Assembly (NCBI GenBank): GCA_016290775.1
Contig: JAEEVF010000013.1
Coordinates: forward strand, 1 to 64,000
Reading direction: 5' to 3'
From: Acetatifactor sp.
Lineage (GTDB): Bacteria > Bacillota > Clostridia > Lachnospirales > Lachnospiraceae
Length of the DNA stretch: 64,000 nt
Shown: piece by piece, positions 1 to 9,000 of the stretch
Numbering within the stretch: the first letter of the stretch is position 1
How the letters are laid out: each line of letters starts with the position of its first letter
Position numbers and translations under genes: made by a program
Notes under the pieces: model-generated
Database searches by the model: none
What the model was told of the DNA's origin: nothing
Seen by the model: the letters and a program-made list of their open reading frames with translations, nothing else

Positions 1-615
1 GGTTTTTTAAGACCGGGGCACAAAATGCCGCGGAAAACGTGTCCACGGTTCGGATTTTGCACAAGGAACGGTGCAAAATACCGCCTAATTGGTCAAATGC
101 CGTGTCCACTTCCTGGGGTTCATTTTATGTTGGACGCTACCGCAATTTGCTAACAATAGAATGATGTGCGGTAACAAGGGGGAAATGCTTGAAAAAACCA
201 TACCGCAAGAAGGGAAGAGAACTTGTATCTGCGGTAGAACCGAGCGAGAGAGCGTGAAAAAAACTGTTTATACGGCAGAACTGAGCGAGAGAGTGTGAAA
301 AAACAATTCACATGAATTAAATTACCGCAAGAGAGTGAAAAAAGCAAGAAAAAAGCTTGCGTGGAAATGAAAAGCTTTGGTGAGATGCCAGTGAAGTCGG
401 TCAAACTGGCCGAACGGCAGCCTTACGAAAACGTAAGGCTGCCGTAAGAGAATTCCATGGACTTCTTTGACGCTTCGTGGTAAGATGGCATCATCAAGAG
501 AGACAAAGCAAGACCGTGAGTGCTATGGAGCGGACGCCGCAAAAGGCTGGCACTTGCAGATCGCAAGATGCCATGGATCGGACGCTTTAGCCACTGGCGG
601 AAAAGGAGTGATATC
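1..615. other. non-coding region with degenerate short repeats
   Basis: No convincing gene is seen before 616; the open frames here lack ribosome binding sites and family resemblance. Two near-identical units of about 24 bases (gagcgagagag followed by cgtg or tgtg and an A run) lie at 242-265 and 283-306, 41 bases apart. A third, decayed unit is at about 327-347. Short gcggta/taccgc words are scattered between 100 and 330. A perfect hairpin is listed separately at 415-444. This is presumably the end of an intergenic repeat block whose start is outside the window. Confidence 0.5.
415..444. other. perfect 13-bp hairpin, no T tract
   Basis: CGGCAGCCTTACG and its exact reverse complement flank an AAAA loop. 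Neither strand has a following T run, so it is not a standard intrinsic terminator. It may be an RNA structure or a relic of a dispersed palindrome. Confidence 0.6.
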
Positions 616-1578
616 ATGAGAGAACTTTTGCAGGCTGGATGTGAAATGTTATCGGACAACAAAAATGTAATCCGCAGTTACTTTAAGTGGGACTCGGAGT
701 TGTTGACCATTGCGGGTGCCGTGCTTTTTACCAGCGCGGGACAGACCGTTGACATTGAAAGGATGAAGAACTGCAGGTCGATCTTAAAGAGTCATGAAGG
801 AGGTGCTTCGGCGCTTCGCGGCAACATGGAGATCCCGGTGCTTGCAAAAATGGCAATGGCTCCGGATCCCGAGCAGTACCTGATCAAGCTGATTTCCGTA
901 TATGACGCCCTGCAAAGGGGCAGAATCTTTGCCTCACAATCCGTTGCGATGGCAGCACTTACAATCTGCGACGCCCTTCGCGACCGCGACGTAACTTACG
1001 TCATCGACCTCACGAGGCAGTTGATGAAGAGGATGAGCGAACGCCATCCCTTCCTGACGGGCGAAGAGGATACGCCCTGTGCGGCTCTCCTTGCCATGTC
1101 TGGCAGGAACGTGGACGAGATCATTGACGAGATGGAGACTTGCTACGCCATCATGAAGAAAAAGTTCTCCTTCCACAACGACGCAGTGCAGTCTCTGACC
1201 CAGGTTCTGGCCCTGTGCCCCGGCGATCCGATCAGAAAGTGCGAACGCGCAAGCGCCATCTACGACGCAATGGTTGCACGCGGGATCGCCTATGGCAAGG
1301 ACTATGAGCTCGCCTCCCTCGGCGCATTGGTGACCATCGACATGACCCCGGAAGAGCTGGCAAATGAGATCGCTGACGCAGAACAGTTCCTGAAGATCCA
1401 GAAAGGCTTTGGGGATTGGAGCATGAGCAGGAAGACTCGATTGATGTTTGCGGCACTTCTGGCGGCGCAGGCATATTCGCCATCTAGCGTTGCCATGGAT
1501 GCTTCCGTTCTTTGCTCCACCTTGTGCATCGTCATCGCACAGCAGGCCGCTGCAGCTGCCGCAGCCTCAGCCACCTGA
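616..1578 (+). CDS. DUF4003 family protein
   Basis: A 320-residue protein recognised as DUF4003 by its overall pattern: an opening MRELLQAGCEML, then an FKWDSELL segment, and a C-terminal tail rich in alanine after a VIAQQAA stretch. The function of the family is unknown. ATG at 616 is chosen over the upstream in-frame start at 520 because AAAAGGAGTG sits just before it and the family begins here. There are no membrane segments or signal peptide, so it is probably cytoplasmic. The stop codon lies inside a 31-base motif repeated 66 bases downstream, so the extreme C-terminus may be recently altered. It stands alone with no clear partner. Confidence 0.8.
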   Translation: MRELLQAGCEMLSDNKNVIRSYFKWDSELLTIAGAVLFTSAGQTVDIERMKNCRSILKSHEGGASALRGNMEIPVLAKMAMAPDPEQYLIKLISVYDALQRGRIFASQSVAMAALTICDALRDRDVTYVIDLTRQLMKRMSERHPFLTGEEDTPCAALLAMSGRNVDEIIDEMETCYAIMKKKFSFHNDAVQSLTQVLALCPGDPIRKCERASAIYDAMVARGIAYGKDYELASLGALVTIDMTPEELANEIADAEQFLKIQKGFGDWSMSRKTRLMFAALLAAQAYSPSSVAMDASVLCSTLCIVIAQQAAAAAAASAT

Positions 1579-1654
1579 GGCGCATAGGACACAAGAAGGT
1601 GCAGGAGATCATGACGAAGTACCGCCGCAGCCGCAGCCACCTGAGGCGCATAGG
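1558..1654. repeat. 31-bp direct repeat spanning the DUF4003 stop codon
   Basis: Copies at 1558-1588 and 1624-1654 differ by a single base and are 66 bases apart. The core is GCCACCTGAGGCGCATAGG. The TGA stop of the DUF4003 gene lies in the first copy. The second copy is in non-coding sequence. Confidence 0.85.
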
Positions 1655-1745
1655 TCTGACAGACTCGCTGGGAAAGCTCAAGCCACCGAAGGTAGCACTC
1701 CCAACAGACACAAAAACAAGAAAAACAGGGAAAATCTCCCGTTCT

Positions 1746-1771
1746 GGCCCCGCCGCGCAAGTGGCGGGGTC
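1746..1771 (+). terminator. possible terminator hairpin, weak
   Basis: GGCCCCGCC at 1746-1754 pairs with GGCGGGGTC at 1763-1771 apart from one G-T. The stem is strong, but ATTGAC rather than a T run follows, so termination is uncertain. Confidence 0.3.
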
Positions 1772-1837
1772 ATTGACTATTCAGGCAAAAAATGATAAAG
1801 TAATCGCAGAATGAGCACGAAAGATGAAGGTTAAAAT

Positions 1838-3229
1838 ATGGAATTTGGCAGCGTAGCATTTATATTGCGGTTTTTGCCGATCTTTTTCATATTGTACTTT
1901 GTGGTTCCCGGGAGGATGAAGAACGTCATCCTCCTTTTAGGGAGCCTTTGTTTTTACGCCTGGGGAAAGCCGATCCTCGTCATTCCGATGATCGTCAGTG
2001 CGATTTCTGATTTTATCTTTGGTCTTCGCATCGAAAAGCATCGCGGCAAGAGTTCGGCGAAGATCCTTTTGTTCAGCGCGCTCTTTTTTGACATGGGTCT
2101 TTTGTTCTTCTTCGGCTATGCGGACTTCTTTGTCGAAACGGCCAACACGCTCTTGGGAACGGGCGTCGGAAAGCTTGGCTTCCCTGCTCCCGTGGGCATC
2201 ACGGTCTACACCCTGCAGACCATGTCCTATGTCATCGACGTCTACCGCGGGAATTGCAAGGCGGCAAGGAACATCCTGGAGTATGGCACCTTCGTGACCA
2301 TGTTCCCGCAGTTGCCCGCAGGACCGATCCTGAAATATCGAGACATGCAAGCGTCCCTGCATCAGCGAAAGATGGATCTTTCCATGATCGCGACGGGCAC
2401 GAAACGCTTTTGCGTCGGCCTTGCGAAAAAGGTCTTGGTCGCAGACGCGGCAATGCAGCTTTGGAACCTGATCCTGGAAGGAAAGCCGGGAGGAATGAGT
2501 ATTGCAACGGCATGGCTTGGCATGGCAGCCTTCGGTTTTGCGATCTATTTCACCTATTCCGGGTATTGCGACATCGCCATTGGCCTTGCGGGTACAATGG
2601 GCTTTTCCTTCCCGGAAAACTATGATCATCCATACAGCGCCACCACGGTTACGGAGTTCCTTCGCAGATGGAACCTTACGCTGACCAAGTGGATGAAGGA
2701 GTATTTCTTCCGCCCGCTCACGGACGGCAAAAAGAATGTGTTCCTGCGGATCCTGGTCTTGGTGGCAACCTGGGGCCTGATCGGTTTTTGGTATGGCCCG
2801 GATTGGACCTTCGTGCTCTGGGGCGTTTGGCTGGTGCTCTTTTATGTCCTGGAAAAACTGTTTTTGGGAAAACTCATTTCGCTCCTTCCTCGGGTGGTTG
2901 GCTGGTGCTACGCCATGCTCGTGGTGGCGATCGGATGGCTTTTGTTTGCGCTGGATGACGTGAAGGATGCCTGGGCGTATCTTCAGGCAATGCTTGGCAT
3001 GGACTGCTCCGGACTGATCGACAATCGTTTTTGGTTCCTGGTGAGGGAGTACCTTCCAACGCTCCTTTTAGGGACGCTGTTCTGCCTGCCCTTCATCGGC
3101 AGGATGCTTCGTCGCGTGGAGACCGGCAAAAGCGGCATGGCCATCGCGATCAAACGCTTGTTGGAAAAAGTTTATCCCGCAGTCTTTTTGCTGGCTTCGC
3201 TGGTATATCTCGTCGGCAGGGGCTGGTAG
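1838..3229 (+). CDS. MBOAT family O-acyltransferase (AlgI/DltB-like), catalytic His replaced
   Basis: A 463-residue polytopic membrane protein of the AlgI branch of MBOAT acyltransferases, which pass acyl groups across the membrane to surface glycans. It shows the family architecture, with LRRWNLTLTKWMKEYFFRPL at the usual RRWH...YIPLGG position and LIGFWYGPDWTFVLWG at the usual LTGLWHGANWNF position. The histidine regarded as catalytic in AlgI/DltB is Tyr319 here, and the RRWH histidine is Asn279. GATGAAGG precedes the ATG. The DHHW gene starts 41 bases downstream and is a classic partner, so both probably modify one exported polymer. Activity is uncertain given the missing histidines. Confidence 0.85.
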   Translation: MEFGSVAFILRFLPIFFILYFVVPGRMKNVILLLGSLCFYAWGKPILVIPMIVSAISDFIFGLRIEKHRGKSSAKILLFSALFFDMGLLFFFGYADFFVETANTLLGTGVGKLGFPAPVGITVYTLQTMSYVIDVYRGNCKAARNILEYGTFVTMFPQLPAGPILKYRDMQASLHQRKMDLSMIATGTKRFCVGLAKKVLVADAAMQLWNLILEGKPGGMSIATAWLGMAAFGFAIYFTYSGYCDIAIGLAGTMGFSFPENYDHPYSATTVTEFLRRWNLTLTKWMKEYFFRPLTDGKKNVFLRILVLVATWGLIGFWYGPDWTFVLWGVWLVLFYVLEKLFLGKLISLLPRVVGWCYAMLVVAIGWLLFALDDVKDAWAYLQAMLGMDCSGLIDNRFWFLVREYLPTLLLGTLFCLPFIGRMLRRVETGKSGMAIAIKRLLEKVYPAVFLLASLVYLVGRGW

Positions 3230-3270
3230 ATTAAAGGAGTTATACATTCTTGGAGAAAGGAGGTTTTCGC

Positions 3271-4401
3271 ATGGAAAATAAGAATAATGATCTCTTTACC
3301 ATAGGCGTGGTTGCGGCGATCGTGTTTGTGTTTGCGCTTTTGGACGTGCTTCATCAGACGGGTTTGCTGAGCCGTGACGCGGCGCTTTCCACGGATCCCA
3401 TGCCTGTTTACACCACGCAAAATTTCGTGAGCGGAAACTATCTCCAGGAATATGACAATTATGTCGCAAAGCATTTTTATAACGGCGAAAAGTGGGCCAG
3501 GATCGTCAAGAACCTGGAGCTTTTCTGGGGGAAACGCGAATTCGACGATGTGTATCTTGGCAAGGAGCAGACCTTCTTTGAAAGTCACGATGCGAAAACG
3601 TGGCAAGGCACGGCAGAGACTGACAGCCTTGCGCTTTTGGAACGCCTTTCGAAAGAATATCAGGCAAAGGTCATGCTTGTGCCCACCGCGGACGAGATCT
3701 GGAAGGAGCGCGTTCCCTCCTATGGCGACGTCCTTGATCAGAAGGCATACCTCGACAAAGCGAGGGCTACGGTGTCCGAGCAGGATTTTATCGACGTGTA
3801 CGCCGTGCTTGAGGAGCACAAAAAAGAAGAGATCTATTTCCGCACGGACTCCCATTGGACGGCGCAGGGAGCCTACTATGCATATCTTGCCTGGTGGGAG
3901 AAGTCGGGCAGGCTCTTGCCATATTTTTACGATCTCGATCACATGGAGACGATCCTTGAGAATTACGTGGGACCGCTTGCGAAGCGTTCGGGCCTTGAGG
4001 TCACTGGCGAAGCTTTGCGCGTCTTTGAGGAAACGCTGGACAAGGGTGTCACCGTTACTTATGACGGCCGCGTCACCGTGCAGGGATATTATCGCCCGGA
4101 ATATCTTGACACCAAAGAGCCCTATGGATATTTCCTCGGCGAGGGTTTTGGCCTGATCAAGATCGATACGGGGCTTGACCGAAAGAACAATCTCGTGGTC
4201 ATCGGGGATTCCTATGCCAACGCCATGATCCCGCTGATCGCACCGCATTATTCGACTGTTTACGTCGTGGATCTGAATTGTTTCCACGGCAATCCATGGA
4301 CGCTTCTTGACGAACAAAAGGCATCGGGCGCAGACGTGCTTGTGCTGCAAAGCGTTCCTGGCTTTTTGGATTCGTTTGTGAAAGAAGAGGACGTGGAATG
4401 A
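3271..4401 (+). CDS. DHHW family protein, partner of the MBOAT acyltransferase
   Basis: A 376-residue protein with one N-terminal membrane anchor (about residues 10-27) and an extracytoplasmic SGNH/AlgX-like domain. RTDSHWTAQGAYYAYLAWW matches the DHHW motif region, and VVIGDSYANAM provides a GDS-type nucleophile block. Such proteins are thought to complete O-acetylation of surface polysaccharide with an MBOAT protein. ATG 3271 is preceded by AAAGGAGG at ideal spacing, so the in-frame TTG at 3250 is not used. The 3' end overlaps the next gene by ATGA. This partner keeps its GDS and DSHW motifs although the MBOAT lacks its histidines. Confidence 0.85.
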   Translation: MENKNNDLFTIGVVAAIVFVFALLDVLHQTGLLSRDAALSTDPMPVYTTQNFVSGNYLQEYDNYVAKHFYNGEKWARIVKNLELFWGKREFDDVYLGKEQTFFESHDAKTWQGTAETDSLALLERLSKEYQAKVMLVPTADEIWKERVPSYGDVLDQKAYLDKARATVSEQDFIDVYAVLEEHKKEEIYFRTDSHWTAQGAYYAYLAWWEKSGRLLPYFYDLDHMETILENYVGPLAKRSGLEVTGEALRVFEETLDKGVTVTYDGRVTVQGYYRPEYLDTKEPYGYFLGEGFGLIKIDTGLDRKNNLVVIGDSYANAMIPLIAPHYSTVYVVDLNCFHGNPWTLLDEQKASGADVLVLQSVPGFLDSFVKEEDVE

Positions 4402-5063
4402 AGTCAATCGTTTTTGACATGGACGGCGTTTTGTTTGACACGGAACGCGTCTGCATGGAAAGCTGGGTGAACGTGGCAGAGCGCCGCGGAATGCCTGGCA
4501 TGAGAGAGGTTTTTCCTTCGTGTATTGGCAGGAATGCAGCCGATGACGAGAAGATCATCAAGGATCATTACGGAGAGGATTTTGATTATCAGGGCTTTCG
4601 CAAGGAGACCTCCGAGGAGTTTTGGAGGATCATTGAAGAGGGGGGACTCCCCCAGAAAAAGGGCGTAAAGGAGCTCTTATCGTTCCTTGCCCAGGACGGC
4701 TGGAAGATCGGTCTGGCTTCGTCGACCAAGCGCTCGTCGGTCCTAAGTCACTTAGAGAGCGCCGGCATTCTGAAGTATTTTGAATTTATCATCGGCGGCG
4801 AGGAGATCGAGCATTCCAAGCCAGAACCTGAGATTTACTTAAAAGCTTGCGCGGGGCTTGACGCAAAGCCTTCTGAGACCCTCGCGATCGAGGATTCCTA
4901 TAACGGCATCCGGTCTGCGAGCAGGGCAGGGATGATTCCCGTCATGGTGCCGGACATGTTGCCGCCCACGCCGGAAATGGAAAAGCTAAGCTGCGTGATC
5001 CTGCCGGACCTTATGGAGGTCCTTTCGTGGATCCGGGAGAGAGAGGAAAAAAGCATTGGCTAA
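4398..5063 (+). CDS. HAD superfamily hydrolase, beta-phosphoglucomutase-like
   Basis: A 221-residue cytoplasmic HAD subfamily IA protein. Motif I is FDMDGVLFDTE (Asp7 and Asp9), motif II is the SST of LASSTKRS, motif III is a Lys in KPEPEIYLKA, and motif IV is EDSYNGIRSA. These are the marks of the beta-phosphoglucomutase/phosphatase branch with an alpha-helical cap. The substrate cannot be read from sequence. The start overlaps the DHHW stop by four bases and the end overlaps the TTG of rsmA by eight, so the genes are co-transcribed and probably translationally coupled. Confidence 0.88.
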   Translation: MKSIVFDMDGVLFDTERVCMESWVNVAERRGMPGMREVFPSCIGRNAADDEKIIKDHYGEDFDYQGFRKETSEEFWRIIEEGGLPQKKGVKELLSFLAQDGWKIGLASSTKRSSVLSHLESAGILKYFEFIIGGEEIEHSKPEPEIYLKACAGLDAKPSETLAIEDSYNGIRSASRAGMIPVMVPDMLPPTPEMEKLSCVILPDLMEVLSWIREREEKSIG

Positions 5064-5919
5064 TTTAGGCATTCCGCAGAACACCATTGAGATCCTGCAG
5101 AAATACAAATTCAATTTTCAAAAAAAGTTTGGGCAGAATTTCCTGATCGACACCTCCGTGCTTGAGCGGATCGTTGCCGCGGCGCAGATCACGAAGGACG
5201 ATTTCGTACTGGAGATCGGCCCTGGCATCGGCACGATGACGCAGTACCTTGCTGAGGCCGCAGGACAGGTGGTTGCCGTGGAGATCGACAAGGCACTGAT
5301 CCCCATCCTGGAGGAGACGCTGGCGGAATATACCAATGTAACCGTCATCAACGCGGACGTGCTAAAGCTGGACCTAAAGCAGCTGGCGGATGAAAGAAAT
5401 GGCGGTAAGCCCATCAAGGTGGTGGCAAATCTGCCCTATTACATCACGACGCCCATCATCATGAGCCTTTTTGAGAGCGGAACGCCCTTGGAGAGCATCA
5501 CGATCATGGTGCAAAAGGAAGTGGCGGAGCGCATGCAGGTGGGCCCCGGCACGAAGGATTACGGCGCGCTTTCGCTGGCGGTGCAATATTACGCAAAGCC
5601 TGAGATTGTGGCGAACGTACCTCCCAATTGCTTTATCCCGAGACCGACGGTGGGCAGTGCGGTGATCCGCCTCACAAGGCATCAGGAGCCACCCGTCGAC
5701 GTAATGGACGATCATCATATGTTTGCGCTGATCCGCGCCTCTTTTAATCAGCGGAGGAAGACGCTTGCAAACGGACTTTCCAACGCGCCGGAGCTTCACC
5801 TTACCAGGGATCAGGTGACGCAGGCCGTTGAGAAAATGGGCCTTTCCGCCACCGTGCGTGGAGAGACGCTGACCCTTGCCCAGTTTGCGGAGTTGTCAAA
5901 CTTACTGAAAAATGCTTGA
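5056..5919 (+). CDS. rsmA: 16S rRNA (adenine1518/1519-N6)-dimethyltransferase
   Basis: RsmA/KsgA dimethylates two adjacent adenines in the 3' terminal helix of 16S rRNA during small-subunit maturation. The 287-residue protein has the expected length. It shows KKFGQNFLIDTSVLERIV near the start, the SAM motif LEIGPGIGTMTQYLAE, VVAVEIDKAL and the catalytic NLPYYITTPI. The C-terminal helical domain contains SFNQRRKTLANGL. The start is a TTG, with a purine-rich GAGAGAGGAAAAA ahead of it, inside the last codons of the HAD gene. It is housekeeping and apparently the last gene of the unit beginning at 1838. Confidence 0.96.
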   Translation: MANLGIPQNTIEILQKYKFNFQKKFGQNFLIDTSVLERIVAAAQITKDDFVLEIGPGIGTMTQYLAEAAGQVVAVEIDKALIPILEETLAEYTNVTVINADVLKLDLKQLADERNGGKPIKVVANLPYYITTPIIMSLFESGTPLESITIMVQKEVAERMQVGPGTKDYGALSLAVQYYAKPEIVANVPPNCFIPRPTVGSAVIRLTRHQEPPVDVMDDHHMFALIRASFNQRRKTLANGLSNAPELHLTRDQVTQAVEKMGLSATVRGETLTLAQFAELSNLLKNA

Positions 5920-5945
5920 TCAGGGCTTTTTTTTCTTGTTTACTT

Positions 5946-5974
5946 TTGACATGCAAAGCCTACTATGGTAAACT
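5946..5974 (+). promoter_or_regulatory. sigma-A type promoter for the TPR/AAA-like gene
   Basis: TTGACA (5946-5951), 17-base spacer, TAAACT (5969-5974). It lies 43 bases before the GTG at 6018. Confidence 0.75.
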
Positions 5975-6017
5975 ATAACTATCTATGAGTAGAATTATCT
6001 AAAGGGAGCAAACGACC

Positions 6018-9000
6018 GTGGATAAATATGAATATAAACACCTAGTGGAACAGATCCAGAACCTGATCGACCTTGGAGAATATGCGGAGGCGGCGGCCAT
6101 CGCGGACAAGATCGACTGGAGAAGGGTCCGCAGCGTCATGACCCTTGGCACCATCAGCGATCTTTACAAGATCAACAATCGCTATGAAGACGCCCGGGAC
6201 ATCATGCTTCTTGCATATGATCGCAAGCCTGAGAACCGTCAGATCTGTTATTCCCTCTGTGAGTTGTACATCAAGACGGGAGAGCCCGTTGAGGCGGCTG
6301 AATTCTACAAGGAATTTGAAAAGCTCGCCCCCAAGGATCCGGGACGCTACATCCTGAAGTATAAGCTTTATGACGCTTACGACGTAAGCCTCGATGAGAA
6401 GATCGAAGTCCTCGAGAAGCTGAAAGAGGAAGAGTATCAGGAAAAATGGATGTACGAGCTGGCAAACCTTTATCACAGACGCGGTCTTGGCACCAAGTGC
6501 GTCGAGGTTTGTGACGAGCTGATCCTTTGGTTCGGCACCGGCAAGTACGTGAACATGGCGATGGAGCTGAAGATGCTCCATGAGCCATTAACGCCCGCGC
6601 AGCAGAAGAAATACGACAATCGTTTCCTGGCAGAGCAGGAGGAATATGCACAAGCCGCCCAGGAGAATCTGTCAATCGCGCAGGCGCATGAGCAGCAACA
6701 GGTAACAGCCAGGATCACCCATGAGTGGAATGCCGGCGACGTGGAGCAGGCAAACGCGGAAGCAATGGGCCAGACTCGCGTGTTCAACGTGGATGAGGTG
6801 CGTCGCCAGACGGGATATGCAGGCCACGATGACATGGACATCCAGGTGAAGACCGTTGGCCTTGGACAATATGACACCATGAACCTTCAGGCAGAGCTTG
6901 CAGAAGGTTTAAGAGAGGTTCTTGAAAATGAAAAAGCTGCGCCTTCTTCGAATGCGCAGGAGAACGTGTTCCAGACCACCCGCATTCTTCCCGTGATCGA
7001 TTCTGATTCGGGACCGCTCGATCTCCCCGTCATGGAAGGCGTGGAGGATGAGGACCTTGAGTCGGAGCCCATTGAGGCAAAGGCACCTGAAAAGGTGGAG
7101 GCAACGGAGGTCTTCTTCGAGAACAATGGCGGCATGATCCAGGATGAGAATGGATATTTCCATGACGCCGCCGAGCTTTCGAAGGACCAGCTTTCGGATC
7201 AGGTCATGGCGCAGATGCGAAAGGACGAAAAGAAGTCTCTCGAGAAGGAGGCCATGACGGCACAGCCGCCGGAGCGTCTCGCAAAGGTTTTGACGCAGGA
7301 GGCAGACGGGCAGTTAAAGCTTGTCGTGCCTGAACATAAAAAGCTCGAAAAGCAGATCACGGGCCAGATCAGCATCGATGACATTCGTGCTGAGTGGGAG
7401 ATGATGAAGCAGGAGAGCCAGGCGAAGCAGGAAGAGGAAACTCGCCAGCAGATGCTAAGGCAGACAGGACGCATGTTCACCGAGTTTGAGGAAGCGATCC
7501 GCGACAACATCCTCAAGAACATGGAGGATCAGATCGATCCCGCGACGCTAAAAGCGCCTCAGGGCGGAACTGCACAGAAGGCAGTAGCACCAGTTGCAGA
7601 CTTGTCGGTTGAAGATTGGGAGATGGAGAACATCTCTCACGAGGAATTCCATGATGCCAGCCAGGAGCAGGGAGCCGGGGCGGCAGAAGCGAGGGCACCG
7701 TTCTTTGGAGCAGTGGAGGCAGCTGTTGATGAGGCAACCGAAGAAGCAAAGGAGACCGTAGAGGAAGTAACGGAAGAAGTAAGTGAGACTGCAACAGAGG
7801 CCGCACAAGCAACAGATGCAGCTCTGGCTGAAGCGCAGGAAAGCGTTGATGCAGTGGCCGAAGAAGCACAGGAGACTGCAACGGAAGCTACGCAGGAGTT
7901 CGCAACAGAAGCCGAAGAGGCACAGGAAGCCGCGACGGAGGCGGTGCAGGAAGTAGCTGAGGAAACGAGTGAGTTCGCAACCGAAGCTGCGCAGGAAGTA
8001 CAGGAAATCATGACTGAGGCCGAAGAGGCACAGGCATTCGCAGAAGAAACGGCGCAGGAATTCGCTGCCGAGACTGAGGAGACACTTAGCGACGCGGCGA
8101 AAGAATATGGCGAGGTGGCCGAGGAAGCAGAAGCGACCGCGACAGAAGTAGCGGAAGAAGCGCAGGAAGCCCTGAATGAAGCAGCAGCAACGGAAGAGGC
8201 GCAGGAAGCCCTGAACGAGGCTGAAGCTTTGGCGCAGGCATATACCGAGAGTACCTTTGCCGCATTTGCCAGAGAGAAAAGAGAAGCGGCATATGCGCAG
8301 GAAGAGCCCGAGGAAGGAGAGGTCTCCTTTGAGTGGGGCGAGGAAAGCTTTGGCGCAAGCTCCGAAGCAGCAGGCGAGTCCGAGGAAGCGCAGAGATTTG
8401 CCGGCGAAACCGAGGAAGAAGAGTCCGCACGTCCCATGGAGGGAAATGCTTTCTGGCGTGCGAGCCGCGAGGAGGCAGACGAGCCTACCGCCGGCGGTAT
8501 CGACTTTGAGACGTTGCCGCAGGAGGACGTGGTTCTTCCAGAGAGCACCTTTAGCGAAAAGCGTGCCATTGAGGCAGAGCGCATGAAGGAATTTGAGGAG
8601 CCTGACGACGATCAGATCACCCATGAGATCCCTCAGGCGACCCGCAGTCTTTCCCCTGAGGAAGAAGCGCTTTACGCGCCTTGGATCCGCGACGACGCCG
8701 ACAGAGAGCAGCTTGTCAGCGCCATCGATAACGTGTCCATGGCTGCTTACGTTGGCAACCTGATCATCACGGGCGAAGCGAGCCTGAACACGCTCGATCT
8801 TGCCAAGAAGATGATCAGCGAGATCAAGCAGAATGACAGCAATCTGACCGGTAAGGTGGCTAAGATCCCCGGCCAGTCCTTGAATAACAGGGACGTCAAT
8901 GCGTTGATGGACGGCCTGCAAAACGGCGCGCTCATCATCGAGAAAGCGACGAACATGAACGACACGGCAGTGGAGAACCTCTATCGCAACCTGCAAAGAG

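Noticed and set aside
1302..1814. Overlapping frames around the end of the DUF4003 gene on both strands
   Set aside because: Low-complexity Pro/Gln/Arg or Ala translations produced by the GCCGCAG-rich repeat, without ribosome binding sites.
3172..4407. 411-codon open frame on the - strand
   Set aside because: Antisense to the DHHW gene; no start signal and no family resemblance.
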